Shown: positions 25,950 through 35,350, numbered from the stretch's first letter. The stretch is DNA of 46,167 bases from Tannerella sp. (GCA_031276675.1 JAISMO010000187.1:1-46167); one strand, 5' to 3'. The notes: a model not told the origin generated them from the sequence alone. Translations and numbers: made by a program.

Positions 25950-27992
25950 CTATTTCACAAACTCAGGAAATGCCGATATTCGCAGTCGAGCTGCGCCCAT
26001 CGGTACCAGCGTGATGTCTTCCAGCGTTCCTGCAGTACGTGCCGGATAAGCGGGAAGCACGGCGCACAGCCCGAATTTGTCAATTGTCCACGACGGGATT
26101 CTGCTGCCTTTCGCCTTGATTTCAATCGGAACACTCTCCAGCGTAAACGGGAAATTATCATCGGGCCACGCTTTTTTCACAACCGTGAACGACTGTTCCG
26201 GATGTTCGACGTTGCACTGCAAGGCGTAATTCCAGGGGCTGTCGGGATATATTTCCCACGAAGGCCATTTTGATTCGTCCACTCCTTCCTGCCAGTGCGA
26301 ATCGGATATAGCGGTTGCTTTACTTCCGATTTTTTTATACCGTTCGGCAATCTTTAACGAAAAAGTCAGAGGGCCGTAATCCACACTGAGACTGTTTTGA
26401 TTCACCGCCCATCGGCGTACCCCCAGCGACATCGGGAAATGGACGGTCAGTTCGTCTCCGTCCTTCCACGTACGCGATATTCGGGCATAAGTTCCCTTTT
26501 TCAGCGAAGTTCCGATTTTCTTTCCGTTGACAGATATGCTGCTGTTCTTACACCATGCGGGGATGCGTATGTACAGCGGAAAATCGACATCCGAAGGCGT
26601 ATTGATTTTCATACGTATATCTTCTTCGAAAGGATAGTTGGTTACTTCGGAAACCGTTACTTCCGTACCGTCCGCCACTTTCGCTTTCACCGTACACGAA
26701 TTGAACAGTACCGCCGCCAGTCCGTTGTCGGGCGTTGCGAGCCAGAGATGTTCGGCATAGTAGGGCCAGCCCTGCGTGTGATTATGCTGGCAGCAACGGC
26801 TGCTGAACGGGTTCATCATCAGGAATGGACCCTGATTGTCGATGCCCGGATGATGATTTTTGCTGTCGGCGACCACCGAATTGGGAGCGGTGATGTAACG
26901 CAGGGATTTGAAATCGGGCATCACAGCCGCCGGATACGTATTGAACGCCACCTCCTCGCAATGGTCGGCCCAGAACGGGTCGCCGGTCAGACGGAGCAGT
27001 ATTTCGTCGGAAGCCATCTGTTCGACCATTCCGCATGTTTCTACACCTTGACGCGGGTCGATGTATCCCATTCGCGATTTTTCGTCGCCGCCGAACATTC
27101 CTCCCGGCGCCTGTCCGAAAGTGCGGCGTATCAGCTGGAAATTGTTGTACGTAGCATACAGGTCGGCGGAATCGGCGCTCTGTATCCACCAGGTAGCCGG
27201 TTCGCGGAAACACTGTGCAATATTGACATTGTGCCAGTTGGGTAAACTTGAATCCCTGCGCCAGTCGGCTGTGTTTCGGTGAATTTTTTCGGCAAGTTCG
27301 AGCAGCCAGCTCTCTCCGGTCATGTTGTACAGCCAGTATACACTGAGGAGATTGTCTCCCGCGCGACTGTTTTCCCAGAAATCTTCAAGAAACATCTCAT
27401 CGGACTGTTCCAGCTGCCAGCGGAAATAGTTACGCATGAAAGGCACAACCCGCTGGTCGCCTGAAAACTCGTAATATGACTGTATACACCATAGCATAAT
27501 CATATTCCCCCACAAATCAGGTTTTCCGTTTTTTTCAATCCACGGTCCGAAATATCCGTTTTCGCGCTGGCTGTTCAGCACGGCTTCCAGCCATGTTTTG
27601 GCTTCGGCAATCATGCCGGCATCGTTCAGAATATATCCGATATTTGCATATCCTTTCAACCAGTAAGGCACTTCTTCCCAGCCATAATCACCTTTTCCGT
27701 CGGGACTTAACCAGGCATTACCGTCCTTTTGAAGCCATGCGCTTATTTCGCCCAAATGCCCCGAAAGGCCATCGCGCTGACGGATTAAATACTCCTTAAT
27801 CCATCCTTCGGGTTGGATTGAACCCACCGGAAGTTTGATGAAATACAAAGGTTGCAGAGGCGATTTGTTGCCTGCATAATGAAGATTTGTTGAAGTAGTT
27901 GCCGGACGGGAAACACATTCGATATCCCCATCCTGTCTGGTGCACGACGAGCACCAGACACCAATAAAAACTGCTAATATAATCCTTTTCAT
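25950..27992 (-). CDS. GH127-type beta-L-arabinofuranosidase lipoprotein (DUF1680)
   Basis: This 680-residue exported lipoprotein has a lipobox (GVWCSSC). It belongs to the GH127/GH146-type clan with an (alpha/alpha)6 barrel and cysteine catalysis. The cysteine pair is in FSSRCCQHNHTQGW (near residues 397-399) and the partner Glu is in GVETCGMVEQ (near 318). Both fit the zinc-cysteine active site known for the family. LGEISAWLQKDGNAW and EVPYWLKGYANIGYIL belong to the barrel, and the C-terminal ~200 residues are beta-sandwich domains. Its likely role is removal of L-arabinofuranose from arabinan or arabinogalactan, in line with uxaB-uxaA in the same window. The -7 element is TACTTTTG at 28016-28023. 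The GH127-versus-GH146 assignment needs a phylogeny. Confidence 0.88.
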   Translation of the reverse strand: MKRIILAVFIGVWCSSCTRQDGDIECVSRPATTSTNLHYAGNKSPLQPLYFIKLPVGSIQPEGWIKEYLIRQRDGLSGHLGEISAWLQKDGNAWLSPDGKGDYGWEEVPYWLKGYANIGYILNDAGMIAEAKTWLEAVLNSQRENGYFGPWIEKNGKPDLWGNMIMLWCIQSYYEFSGDQRVVPFMRNYFRWQLEQSDEMFLEDFWENSRAGDNLLSVYWLYNMTGESWLLELAEKIHRNTADWRRDSSLPNWHNVNIAQCFREPATWWIQSADSADLYATYNNFQLIRRTFGQAPGGMFGGDEKSRMGYIDPRQGVETCGMVEQMASDEILLRLTGDPFWADHCEEVAFNTYPAAVMPDFKSLRYITAPNSVVADSKNHHPGIDNQGPFLMMNPFSSRCCQHNHTQGWPYYAEHLWLATPDNGLAAVLFNSCTVKAKVADGTEVTVSEVTNYPFEEDIRMKINTPSDVDFPLYIRIPAWCKNSSISVNGKKIGTSLKKGTYARISRTWKDGDELTVHFPMSLGVRRWAVNQNSLSVDYGPLTFSLKIAERYKKIGSKATAISDSHWQEGVDESKWPSWEIYPDSPWNYALQCNVEHPEQSFTVVKKAWPDDNFPFTLESVPIEIKAKGSRIPSWTIDKFGLCAVLPAYPARTAGTLEDITLVPMGAARLRISAFPEFVK

Positions 27993-28015
27993 ATTTTAAT
28001 AGAATTTTGATTACG

Positions 28016-28023
28016 CAAAAGTA
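28016..28023 (-). promoter_or_regulatory. -7 element of the GH127 gene
   Basis: The reverse strand reads TACTTTTG, matching TAnnTTTG, 23 bases before the start codon. No good -33 element is seen. Confidence 0.5.
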
Positions 28024-28253
28024 ACTTTTACTGTCAGATTGACGGCGCCTGATGCGAACAAAAATACTTAATCCTTACGATGTGTTTACGCAAAGAATAT
28101 TAAAGACGGCTGCTTCCTTATCGTGCGACCTGATTTTTCAGTACTTTCATTCGTATACATGCAGTGAAAAGACAAAAAAAAAGGAAAAGCAAATGCTCTC
28201 CGGGGCATGAACAAATTGGATTTGTCGGAGGTTTAATATTAAAATGGATAAAG

Positions 28254-29324
28254 ATGAGGAAAAACAGTTTCGTGACAGGATGGATATGGATCATACCGGT
28301 CTGCATTTCATGCAGCCGGACGCATAACAGTGTGGATTCGATTGTGCGCACGGCAAGAATTGATACCGTGCGCCTGTCAACCGTGACCGAGAAATCGGTT
28401 TATCCGGGCAAAGTGTACGCCGACACGGAGGTGAACATGTCGTTCCGGATGGCGGGCGCCATTGAGCGAATACCTTGTGTGGAAGGGGCGTTTGTTCGCC
28501 GGGGGACGGTGATTGCCGAACTGGATGCACGCGACTGCCGTGTACAACTGGCGGCCGTCGAAGCCGAATATCAGCAGGTGAAGGCTGCCACCGAGCGAAT
28601 CGTCGAACTCTATCACCGCGGAAGCGCCACCAAAAGCGACTGCGAAAAGGCCGTTTACGGACTGGAACAAATCACTGCCAAATACGACCATCACAAGAAT
28701 CAACTGGCCGACACCCGCCTGACGGCGCCTTTCGACGGCTACATCCGTGAAAAGCTGCATGAAGCCGGTGAAACCGTTGCTGCCGGAATGCCGGTCATAT
28801 CCATGATCGGCGCGGGAGAATGGCAGGTGGAAATCAATTTGCCTGTACAGGAATACGCTCGCCGGAACGAATTTGAACGTTTTGAAGCCATCGTTTCGAC
28901 GGCGCCCGATACGCCGTTGCAACTCGAAGCAATGGAAGCGACGCCCAAAGGCAATGCCGCTCAGCTTTACCGGATGCGCCTGCGAATCAGGCAATCCGAA
29001 GGTGTTGTGCTGGCCGCGGGCATGAGCGCCGAAGTGATCGTCACCCATAAAAGGGAAGCAAAAGCCGTGTGCGAGATTCCCGTTTCAGCCCTGTTTGAGC
29101 GTGCCGACCATCCGCATGTCTGGATATTTACTTCGGAAGAGGTACCGCTGGAGGCCCGACCGGTTCGTGCAGGCCGGATACGGCGCGACGGATACCTGGT
29201 GGTAATGGAAGGCCTGCAGGAAGGCGAACGGATCGTTACGGCCGGTGTACATGCCATCAGGAACGGCATGAAGGTGAAACCCCTCCCGCCTGCCAGTCAA
29301 ACCAATGTGGGAGGATTGCTGTGA
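28254..29324 (+). CDS. RND efflux periplasmic adaptor (membrane fusion protein)
   Basis: This 356-residue lipoprotein is the adaptor of the three-gene pump that follows. The signal peptide ends in a lipobox-like VCISC near residue 20. The layout is a beta-barrel/lipoyl half (ARIDTVRLSTVTEKSVYPGK, IERIPCVEGAFVRRGTVIAE), an alpha-helical hairpin (AEYQQVKAATERIVELYHRG), and the second lipoyl half (LTAPFDGYIREKLHEAGETV). A beta-barrel and membrane-proximal domain ending with GLQEGERIVTAGVHAI complete it. I chose the ATG at 28254 because upstream in-frame residues are Lys-rich and unlike a leader. The stop overlaps the next start. No regulator gene is adjacent. Confidence 0.9.
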   Translation: MRKNSFVTGWIWIIPVCISCSRTHNSVDSIVRTARIDTVRLSTVTEKSVYPGKVYADTEVNMSFRMAGAIERIPCVEGAFVRRGTVIAELDARDCRVQLAAVEAEYQQVKAATERIVELYHRGSATKSDCEKAVYGLEQITAKYDHHKNQLADTRLTAPFDGYIREKLHEAGETVAAGMPVISMIGAGEWQVEINLPVQEYARRNEFERFEAIVSTAPDTPLQLEAMEATPKGNAAQLYRMRLRIRQSEGVVLAAGMSAEVIVTHKREAKAVCEIPVSALFERADHPHVWIFTSEEVPLEARPVRAGRIRRDGYLVVMEGLQEGERIVTAGVHAIRNGMKVKPLPPASQTNVGGLL

Positions 29325-32300
29325 TGAATCCGGCGGAATGGGCATTGAAAAATCGCCTGCTGCTCTACTTCCTTGTGGGAGCAATGATGGTGGGTGGCGT
29401 GCTTTCCTTTTTGCGGATGGGAAAGATGGAAGACCCTGAACTGGTGGTACGTGTTGCACAGGTTGTGACGAAATATCCCGGAGCCTCGGCCTGCGAGGTG
29501 GAATTGCAGGTGACCGATCCGCTGGAGAAAGCCATTCGTTCCATGTCTGGCGTCGGGACGGTAGAATCGAAGTCCTCCGCCGACTTGTCCATCATCCAGG
29601 TGACCCTGGACGTCACCTTGCCGGAAAAGGAGATTCAGCAGCATTGGAACATGCTGCGCCGCAAGGTGAACGACCTCGTTCCAGCCTTGCCGGCCGAAGC
29701 AGATATGCCCGTTGTGGCTGACGATTTCGGAGATGTCTACGGACTGTTCTACGTGCTGACCGTTGACGGCTTTTCGGATACCGATTTTAACGACCATGTC
29801 GACAAAATCAGACGGGAACTCTACACGATCGAAGGCGTGGGCAAGGTGGCTACTTTCGGCGAACAGAAGCCGTGCATATACATAGACATTCGCCAGGACC
29901 GGCTGGCGCATCTGGGCGTGCATTTCTACGAACTGCTGCTGACCATCCGCAATCAGAACCGGATGGTGTATCCCGGATACTTCAACAGCGGCGACCGGCG
30001 GATACGCCTGGACGTGTCCGGCAACTACGGCGGCATTGCCGACATCGAAAATCTGCTTATCCGGGGACACGAAAACGATCAGTTGCGCCTGAAGGACATT
30101 GCCAGCGTGCACGCCGGCATCGTGGAACCGGAACGCCAGATGATGCGCTACGACGGACAGCGGGCCATCGGACTGGCCGTTTCGATGGTACACGGGCACG
30201 ACATCACGAAAGTGGGAAAACGGGTGGAAGAATATCTGCACAGGATGGAACGCGAAGGCAGCATACCGCTGGGTATCGACTTCCACAAAGTTTTCTTTCA
30301 GTCCGACCGGGTGAACGAAGCCATCGGCGTCTTTCTGAAAAACCTGATAGAGGCGATCCTCATCGTGATTGCGGTACTGATGCTGACGATGGGATTCCGC
30401 AGTGGCATTGTGCTGGGCGCCAACCTGCTGGTCATTGTGCTGGGATCGTTTATCATACTTGACCTGTGCGAGGGGACGCTACAGCGCGTTTCTCTGGGCG
30501 CACTGGTGCTGGCTATGGGAATGCTGGTGGACGACGCGGTGGTTGTCATCGACGGCATTTTGGTGGACATGCAGCGGGGAGTCAAGAAACCGCTCTCCCT
30601 GACGAACACGGCCCGCAAAACGACTCTTCCCCTGCTGGGCGCCACGCTGATTGCCATACTGGCCTTTTTCCCGATATTCCTCTCGCCTGACATGGCCGGC
30701 GTCTACGTGCGTGACATGTTCATCGTCCTGGCCGTTTCGCTTTTCATCAGCTGGATCTTGTCCATCACCCTGGCACCCGTTCAGGCCGACCTCTTTTTTA
30801 AGGTGAAGAAGGAGGTGCCGGCCACCGGCGAAGTCTTCACCGGCCGCTTCCATGTCGCCCTGCGAAAGATACTGTACTTCATGCTCTCGCACCGGCTCAC
30901 CACGCTGGCGGTTGTCGCGCTCCTGCTTGCCCTGAGCGCGTGGGGATTCCTGTACGTGCGTCATGGTTTCTTCCCCGATTTCAAATACGAACAGGCCTAC
31001 ATTGAATTCAAGATGCCGGAAGGAACGCATATCAACCGTGTGAAGGCCGACCTGCAGGACATGGAACGCCGCCTGCTGGCACGGGAAGACGTGGCGCACG
31101 TGACCTCAAGCTACGGACAGACGCCTTTCCGCTACAACCTGGTGCGTTCGATGGCCGAGCCGTCGCTGGCCTATGGCGAACTGATAGTTGATTTCACCTC
31201 GCCGGAGGCCATGTCGCAGGCCTTGCCCGCCCTGCAAAAGGAACTTTCGGAACACTATCCGCAAGCCCGCGTCCGCATCAAGCAATACAATCTGATGTAC
31301 AAACCCTGTCCGATCGAAGCCATGTTCAGCGGCCCCGACCCGGCCGTGCTGAAAGACCTCGCCGCCCGGGCCGAAGCCATCATGGAGGCCGAGCCGTCGG
31401 TGATGCTAACCGCCTGCAACTGGGAGCCGCAGGTGCCTGTACTGAGCGTAAGCTACGATCAGGCAACGGCACGCAGCGCCGGCGTTTCGCGAACGGACGT
31501 GGCGATGGCCCTGCTTGCGGCCACCGACGGGATGCCGGTCGGCACATACTACAACGGCTCCACTTCCGAACCGCTCTACCTGCGAAGCACCAACGCGCGG
31601 GGAGAACCGGTCGACGACCTGTCCAGCGTCCCGGTGGCCACGCTGCTGCCTTCGCTGGACAGGATAGCCGTCACCGATCTGTTCATGGGAAACAAAAGCA
31701 TCTCGGCCGTGCTTTCAGACCTCCTGGAACCTTCGCCGGTCGGTCAGGTAAGCAACGGCGTCACGCTCCGCTGGGAAGACCCGGTGGTGAGGCGTTTCAA
31801 CGGCAAACGCGCCATCTGTGCCCAGTGCAACAACCTGTTTGGCTACACGCCCGCCCAGTCGCTGGCGGCCATACGCGGGCCAATCGAACAGATATCCCTG
31901 CCGGCCGGCTATGAACGCTCGTGGCGGGGCGAAGCCAAAGCGCGCGCCGAATCAACGCGCTACCTGTTTGCCGGCCTTCCGGTTTCCCTCGTCCTGATGA
32001 TCACCATCCTGATACTGCTGTTCAGGGATCTGCGCAAGCCGCTCATTATTTTCCTCTGCATTCCGATGGCCGCCATCGGCATTGTCGGCGGACTGCTGAT
32101 CAGCGGAAAGGAGTTCGGCTTTGTGGCCATCGTCGCCTCGCTGGGACTGATGGGCATGATGATACGCAACGGCATTGTGCTGCTGGAGGAAGTGATGCGC
32201 CTGACGGAAGCGGGGACGCCGGCCATCGAAGCGCTGCTCGCGGCCTCCTCCTCGCGCTTCCGTCCGGTAGTGATGGCGGCGGGCACGTCAATCGTGGGCA

Positions 32301-32437
32301 TGATTCCCCTGCTGTCCGACGTCCTCTTCGGCTCGCTGGCGGTCGTCATCATGAGCGGACTGACCGTCGGCACGCTGATTACGCTGATAGTGATTCCCGT
32401 GCTCTATGCGCTGTTCTACGGCGTGAAAGTGAAGTAA
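29324..32437 (+). CDS. RND efflux transporter permease
   Basis: This inner-membrane permease of about 1,037 residues, of the AcrB/MMPL-type RND superfamily, is driven by proton flow. The first helix near residue 12 (ALKNRLLLYFLVGAMMVGGV) precedes a large periplasmic domain. A six-helix bundle follows at about 335-480, including GALVLAMGMLVDDAVVVIDG, whose adjacent Asp pair in TM4 is the proton-relay site. The second half repeats the plan (FLYVRHGFFPDFKYEQAYIE; helices from about 875). The start is ATG at 29324, sharing one base with the adaptor stop (TGATG), or GTG three bases earlier. The substrate cannot be predicted, as metal-type signatures are not obvious. Confidence 0.95.
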   Translation: MNPAEWALKNRLLLYFLVGAMMVGGVLSFLRMGKMEDPELVVRVAQVVTKYPGASACEVELQVTDPLEKAIRSMSGVGTVESKSSADLSIIQVTLDVTLPEKEIQQHWNMLRRKVNDLVPALPAEADMPVVADDFGDVYGLFYVLTVDGFSDTDFNDHVDKIRRELYTIEGVGKVATFGEQKPCIYIDIRQDRLAHLGVHFYELLLTIRNQNRMVYPGYFNSGDRRIRLDVSGNYGGIADIENLLIRGHENDQLRLKDIASVHAGIVEPERQMMRYDGQRAIGLAVSMVHGHDITKVGKRVEEYLHRMEREGSIPLGIDFHKVFFQSDRVNEAIGVFLKNLIEAILIVIAVLMLTMGFRSGIVLGANLLVIVLGSFIILDLCEGTLQRVSLGALVLAMGMLVDDAVVVIDGILVDMQRGVKKPLSLTNTARKTTLPLLGATLIAILAFFPIFLSPDMAGVYVRDMFIVLAVSLFISWILSITLAPVQADLFFKVKKEVPATGEVFTGRFHVALRKILYFMLSHRLTTLAVVALLLALSAWGFLYVRHGFFPDFKYEQAYIEFKMPEGTHINRVKADLQDMERRLLAREDVAHVTSSYGQTPFRYNLVRSMAEPSLAYGELIVDFTSPEAMSQALPALQKELSEHYPQARVRIKQYNLMYKPCPIEAMFSGPDPAVLKDLAARAEAIMEAEPSVMLTACNWEPQVPVLSVSYDQATARSAGVSRTDVAMALLAATDGMPVGTYYNGSTSEPLYLRSTNARGEPVDDLSSVPVATLLPSLDRIAVTDLFMGNKSISAVLSDLLEPSPVGQVSNGVTLRWEDPVVRRFNGKRAICAQCNNLFGYTPAQSLAAIRGPIEQISLPAGYERSWRGEAKARAESTRYLFAGLPVSLVLMITILILLFRDLRKPLIIFLCIPMAAIGIVGGLLISGKEFGFVAIVASLGLMGMMIRNGIVLLEEVMRLTEAGTPAIEALLAASSSRFRPVVMAAGTSIVGMIPLLSDVLFGSLAVVIMSGLTVGTLITLIVIPVLYALFYGVKVK

Positions 32438-32441
32438 CCCT

Positions 32442-33866
32442 GTGGATGGAGAAATGGCAATGAATGGAAAAATGAGATACCTGATCGCCGCCCTGTGTCT
32501 GGCCGGCGGCATGAGCGTGCAGGCACAGAGCCGCCTCACGCTGGACAGTTGCAGAATGCTGGCGCTGAACAACAATCGTCAGGCCAGATCGGCGCACATG
32601 CAGTTGCGCAAGGCCGAATACGAAGTGAAGGCTTATCGGGCAAATTTTCTGCCGCGCATCTTCGCGCAGGGCCTTTACCTGTTTTCCTCGTCAGACTACC
32701 GTTACCGGAAACCGTACCCCCTCTTCGACGCCGGCGCACTGACGGACGCCATGAACCGCACGCCAATGCCCGACTGGGAAAAGCAGTTCTGGGGACAGGT
32801 GTTTTCCAAAGCAAACATGGATCTGGACATTTGGTTGAAACCGCATCACGTGAGCCTGTCGGGGCTTCGGTTCGAACAACCCGTTTACCTGGGCGGGAAA
32901 ATTACGGCGGCTTATAAAACGGCCAAAATCGGCCGCCAGATGGCACAGCTGAACATCGCCCGTTCCGAAGCCGAAGTCATCCTCAACACCGACCGGGCCT
33001 ACTGGGAATATGTAAAGATACGGGAACTGCTTTCCGCCGCACAGCAGTACAGAGAGGCCGTCCGCCGTGTGGCAGACGACGCGGGGCATGGCGTGGAAAC
33101 GGGAACCGTGGCGGAAAACGACCGGATGAAAGCACAGGTAAAACTGGGCGAGGCCCGGGTACAGGTGCGCGAGGCGGAAAACGGGCTGCGGCTGGCACGG
33201 ATGCATCTCTGCATGACGGTTGGACTGAATCTGTTTGACGCCATTGAACCGGTTGACACGCTGCCGGATGCGTTGCCGACCGCGTTGCCGGACCACATTC
33301 CCGACGTGGGCGTGCGCGTGGAATACGCCCTCCTGCACAAGGAACTGGAGTGGAAGAAACAGCAGGTAGCCCTTGCCCGAAGCGAATTTATGCCGCAGTT
33401 GACGCTCGGCGGCGGATATAACTATCTCAACGGCCTGTTCGTCAATGACACGAAACTGTTCGACAAGGCGTCGTTTTCGGCCCTGCTGTCGCTCAAAATT
33501 CCCCTCACGCAGTGGATCGAAGGCAACAACCGCGTGCGTTCGGCCCAGGCCGACGTCTCGCTTGCGGAATACCGGATGCAGGAATCGGCCGACCTGCTGC
33601 GGCTGGAGATGGTGAAAGCCTGGAATACCTGGGATGAAGCGCTGCTCAAGACCTCGCTCGCACGCGATGAATACCTGCAAGCGCAGGAAAATCTCCGTGT
33701 GGTCAAAGACCGCTACGAGCTGGGGCTGGAAACCGTATCGCGGCTGCTGGAAGCGCAGGCGCTCCGGCAGGAAGCCCGAAGCAGACACATTGAAGCCAGA
33801 GCCAGCCTGCGTATTGCCGAGACCGATTACTTCCGCACCGTCGGCGGAACGCTGCTTCGGGACTGA
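32442..33866 (+). CDS. TolC-family outer membrane efflux protein
   Basis: This 474-residue outer membrane channel completes the RND pump. The signal peptide is MRYLIAALCLAGGMSVQAQ. ATGs at 32442, 32460 and 32472 are all in frame; 32460 has a ggaga site just upstream. Two outer-membrane-efflux repeats of long helices and beta-strands are seen: RLTLDSCRMLALNNNRQARS opens the first, and VALARSEFMPQLTLGGGYNY lies in the second. The C-terminal helix YELGLETVSRLLEAQALRQE is typical of the family. It starts 4 bases after the permease stop, so the three genes form one operon. The 21-bp tandem array begins 50 bases past its stop. Confidence 0.93.
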   Translation: MDGEMAMNGKMRYLIAALCLAGGMSVQAQSRLTLDSCRMLALNNNRQARSAHMQLRKAEYEVKAYRANFLPRIFAQGLYLFSSSDYRYRKPYPLFDAGALTDAMNRTPMPDWEKQFWGQVFSKANMDLDIWLKPHHVSLSGLRFEQPVYLGGKITAAYKTAKIGRQMAQLNIARSEAEVILNTDRAYWEYVKIRELLSAAQQYREAVRRVADDAGHGVETGTVAENDRMKAQVKLGEARVQVREAENGLRLARMHLCMTVGLNLFDAIEPVDTLPDALPTALPDHIPDVGVRVEYALLHKELEWKKQQVALARSEFMPQLTLGGGYNYLNGLFVNDTKLFDKASFSALLSLKIPLTQWIEGNNRVRSAQADVSLAEYRMQESADLLRLEMVKAWNTWDEALLKTSLARDEYLQAQENLRVVKDRYELGLETVSRLLEAQALRQEARSRHIEARASLRIAETDYFRTVGGTLLRD

Positions 33867-33916
33867 AACAGCGTCTGTCCGCGAACCGTCCCACACAAAA
33901 AACACACCATTCCGAC

Positions 33917-34126
33917 TTAACTCTGCGCCGCTCCGAGTTAACTCTGCGTCATTCCGACTTAACTCTGCGTCGTTCCGAGTTAACTCTGCGTCGCGCAGAG
34001 TTAACTCGGAGCGGCAAAAACTTAACTCGGAGTCACGCAGAGTTAACTCGGAACGACAAAAACTTAACTCTGCGCGGCGCAGAGTTAACTCGGAGCGATA
34101 AAAACTTAAGTCGGAATGACGAAGAC
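33917..34126. repeat. 21-bp tandem repeat array, 10 units
   Basis: Units begin with ttaac every 21 bases, from 33917 through 34106 (the last reads ttaag), preceded by a half unit. Two unit halves alternate (ctgcg-type and cggag-type), in both orientations, so neighbouring units can fold into stems such as ctctgcgtcgcgcagag and cgagttaactcg. Because 21 is a multiple of three, reading frames stay open on both strands, but the predicted peptides are low-complexity repeats without a start-site signal. It lies between the RND operon and the conserved hypothetical gene at 34261. Confidence 0.92.
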
Positions 34127-34212
34127 TAAAAAATATCTCGCTCACAGTCAGCCATATACAGATTTAACAGAAAAAAAACCCGCAAAAAAGCGCCGTATAT
34201 TGTAAAAACACT

Positions 34213-34220
34213 TACATTTG
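34213..34220 (+). promoter_or_regulatory. -7 element upstream of the conserved hypothetical gene
   Basis: TACATTTG matches TAnnTTTG; transcription would start about 35 bases before the ATG, after the repeat array. The following bases (tg, then CGGTtaaaaac) resemble those after the reverse-strand -7 element at 28-35. Confidence 0.6.
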
Positions 34221-34260
34221 TGCGGTTAAAAACAGCAGTAACTCACTAAAATAAAAAAAA

Positions 34261-34938
34261 ATGGCAACAACGCTAAGCGCACAGGACGCACAGTTTAACA
34301 TCGAACAACGGGTCATCACCGACAAGGTTACACTCAACGTAACGCCGTGGAGCATTCCCGAACCCTGGTTTTCATCGACCGTTCTGCCGGCAAGGACAGG
34401 ATGGGAAACCGCGTGGGCGACCTATAACGTCAACCCCGCCGAACGAACCCAAAGCATGACGTTTGCCAAAAACGCCGCCCGCAATGTCTATGAACCCATG
34501 GTTCGACAGCTGTGCACCCTGCTGGTCGGCAATCCGAACGTCACGGATGCGGATCTGGAAACGATGAGCATCTACGGACGCCGTCAGGGCAAACACTATC
34601 CCCACGTACCCATTCCGACGGATGTGCCGGATTTCCGTATCGAACAGGCCCTTGGTCACCGCCTGTTAGTGCATTTCCACGCCCACGAACAGGAAAGAAA
34701 AAGCAGCGTGGCAAAACCTCACGGAGTGCACGGAGTCGAACTCGTCTACGCCGAACTCGAAACGCCGCCCACGTCGTATGACGACCTCACGAAGAGCGCT
34801 TTCGACACCGCGTCGCCCTACACGTTCACGTTCGACCTCCCCGACGCCGGAAAAACACTCTACGTAGCCCTGCGCTGGGAAAATTCACGCGGCGAAAAAG
34901 GCCCCTGGAGCAACATTCAATCGGCCATCATCCCGTAA
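34261..34938 (+). CDS. Conserved Bacteroidetes protein of unknown function with Ig/FN3-like C-terminus
   Basis: This 225-residue protein has no signal peptide. The N-terminal ~110 residues are mostly helical (WETAWATYNVNPAERTQSMT, AARNVYEPMVRQLCTLLVGN). The C-terminal ~100 residues look like an immunoglobulin or fibronectin-type sandwich: HRLLVHFHAHEQER, KPHGVHGVELVYAELETPPT, LYVALRWENSRGEKGPWSNI. The end, QSAIIP, is shared by similar Bacteroidetes proteins as I recall them, but I know of no named family or function. It is monocistronic, with the 21-bp repeat array and a -7 element upstream and a structured convergent gap downstream. The second helical region might pack in oligomers. Treat it as a conserved hypothetical. 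Confidence 0.8.
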   Translation: MATTLSAQDAQFNIEQRVITDKVTLNVTPWSIPEPWFSSTVLPARTGWETAWATYNVNPAERTQSMTFAKNAARNVYEPMVRQLCTLLVGNPNVTDADLETMSIYGRRQGKHYPHVPIPTDVPDFRIEQALGHRLLVHFHAHEQERKSSVAKPHGVHGVELVYAELETPPTSYDDLTKSAFDTASPYTFTFDLPDAGKTLYVALRWENSRGEKGPWSNIQSAIIP

Positions 34939-34951
34939 AAAACAAGTGGTA

Positions 34952-35155
34952 AGCGATGAAAAATGAATAAGATGTAACAGCCAAACCTCATTTTCACCTG
35001 ATTTTCTTTACAAAACAACTTCCATAGCCCGAAGACGGCACGCACCCGATGACCTCATTACCTCATTAACAGTCTGTTTCCAGTTAATGAGGTAATGAGG
35101 CGTTGGTTTATTACGGCTACGGAGGTCGTTTTGTGGTGGAAATGAGGTTTTATCG
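34952..35155. repeat. Dispersed intergenic element, copy A
   Basis: The outer flank (agcgatgaaaaatgaataag and the next 11 bases) is identical in copy B at 37607. Inverted ends aaacctcatttt (34983-34994) and aaatgaggtttt (35140-35151) bound an interior whose sequence runs in the opposite direction in copy B: the 26-base core at 35025-35050 matches the reverse complement of 37714-37739. A central hairpin (attacctcattaac at 35057-35070 with gttaatgaggtaat at 35083-35096) is present in both. No open frame of note lies within it. Confidence 0.88.
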
Positions 35156-35226
35156 TGGCCTGTCCAGCAGGAGAGGTTGTTCTATGCTATTGATTTTTTA
35201 TCGCTGAAGCAAACGGCCATAAAAGG

Positions 35227-35321
35227 GAATTGGGCTAAAGCCCGTGCGAGCCGCCGTTGCAGACCGTTCCGCACGGGCTTCAGCCCAATTCTACTTTATT
35301 GCCGTTGGTTTTAACCAACGG
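35227..35321. repeat. Two consecutive foldback elements in a convergent gap
   Basis: gaattgggctaaagcccgtg with its next two bases (35227-35248) pairs with 35270-35291 almost perfectly over 22 bp. Eleven bases later, ccgttggtt (35302-35310) pairs with aaccaacgg (35313-35321). Such paired foldbacks look like REP-type or terminator elements. They are between the facing genes at 34261 and 35387. Confidence 0.75.
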
Positions 35322-35350
35322 AGAAGTGGTTTAGCTATTGATCCGGCATG

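Noticed and set aside
29297..30286. Leftward 329-codon frame opposite the RND permease
   Set aside because: It is antisense to a well-supported permease and has no motifs.
28254..33866. RND pump as a heavy-metal (CusA/CzcA) type
   Set aside because: The permease lacks obvious metal-type signatures and no metal regulator or chaperone is adjacent; I leave the substrate open.
163..34126. The four tandem arrays as CRISPR arrays
   Set aside because: There are no unique spacers between repeats, no leader, and no cas genes anywhere in the window.
32691..34145. Leftward 484-codon frame opposite the TolC gene and the 21-bp array
   Set aside because: It is antisense to a clear TolC gene and is extended by the 21-bp repeat. 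No start signal and no recognisable domain.
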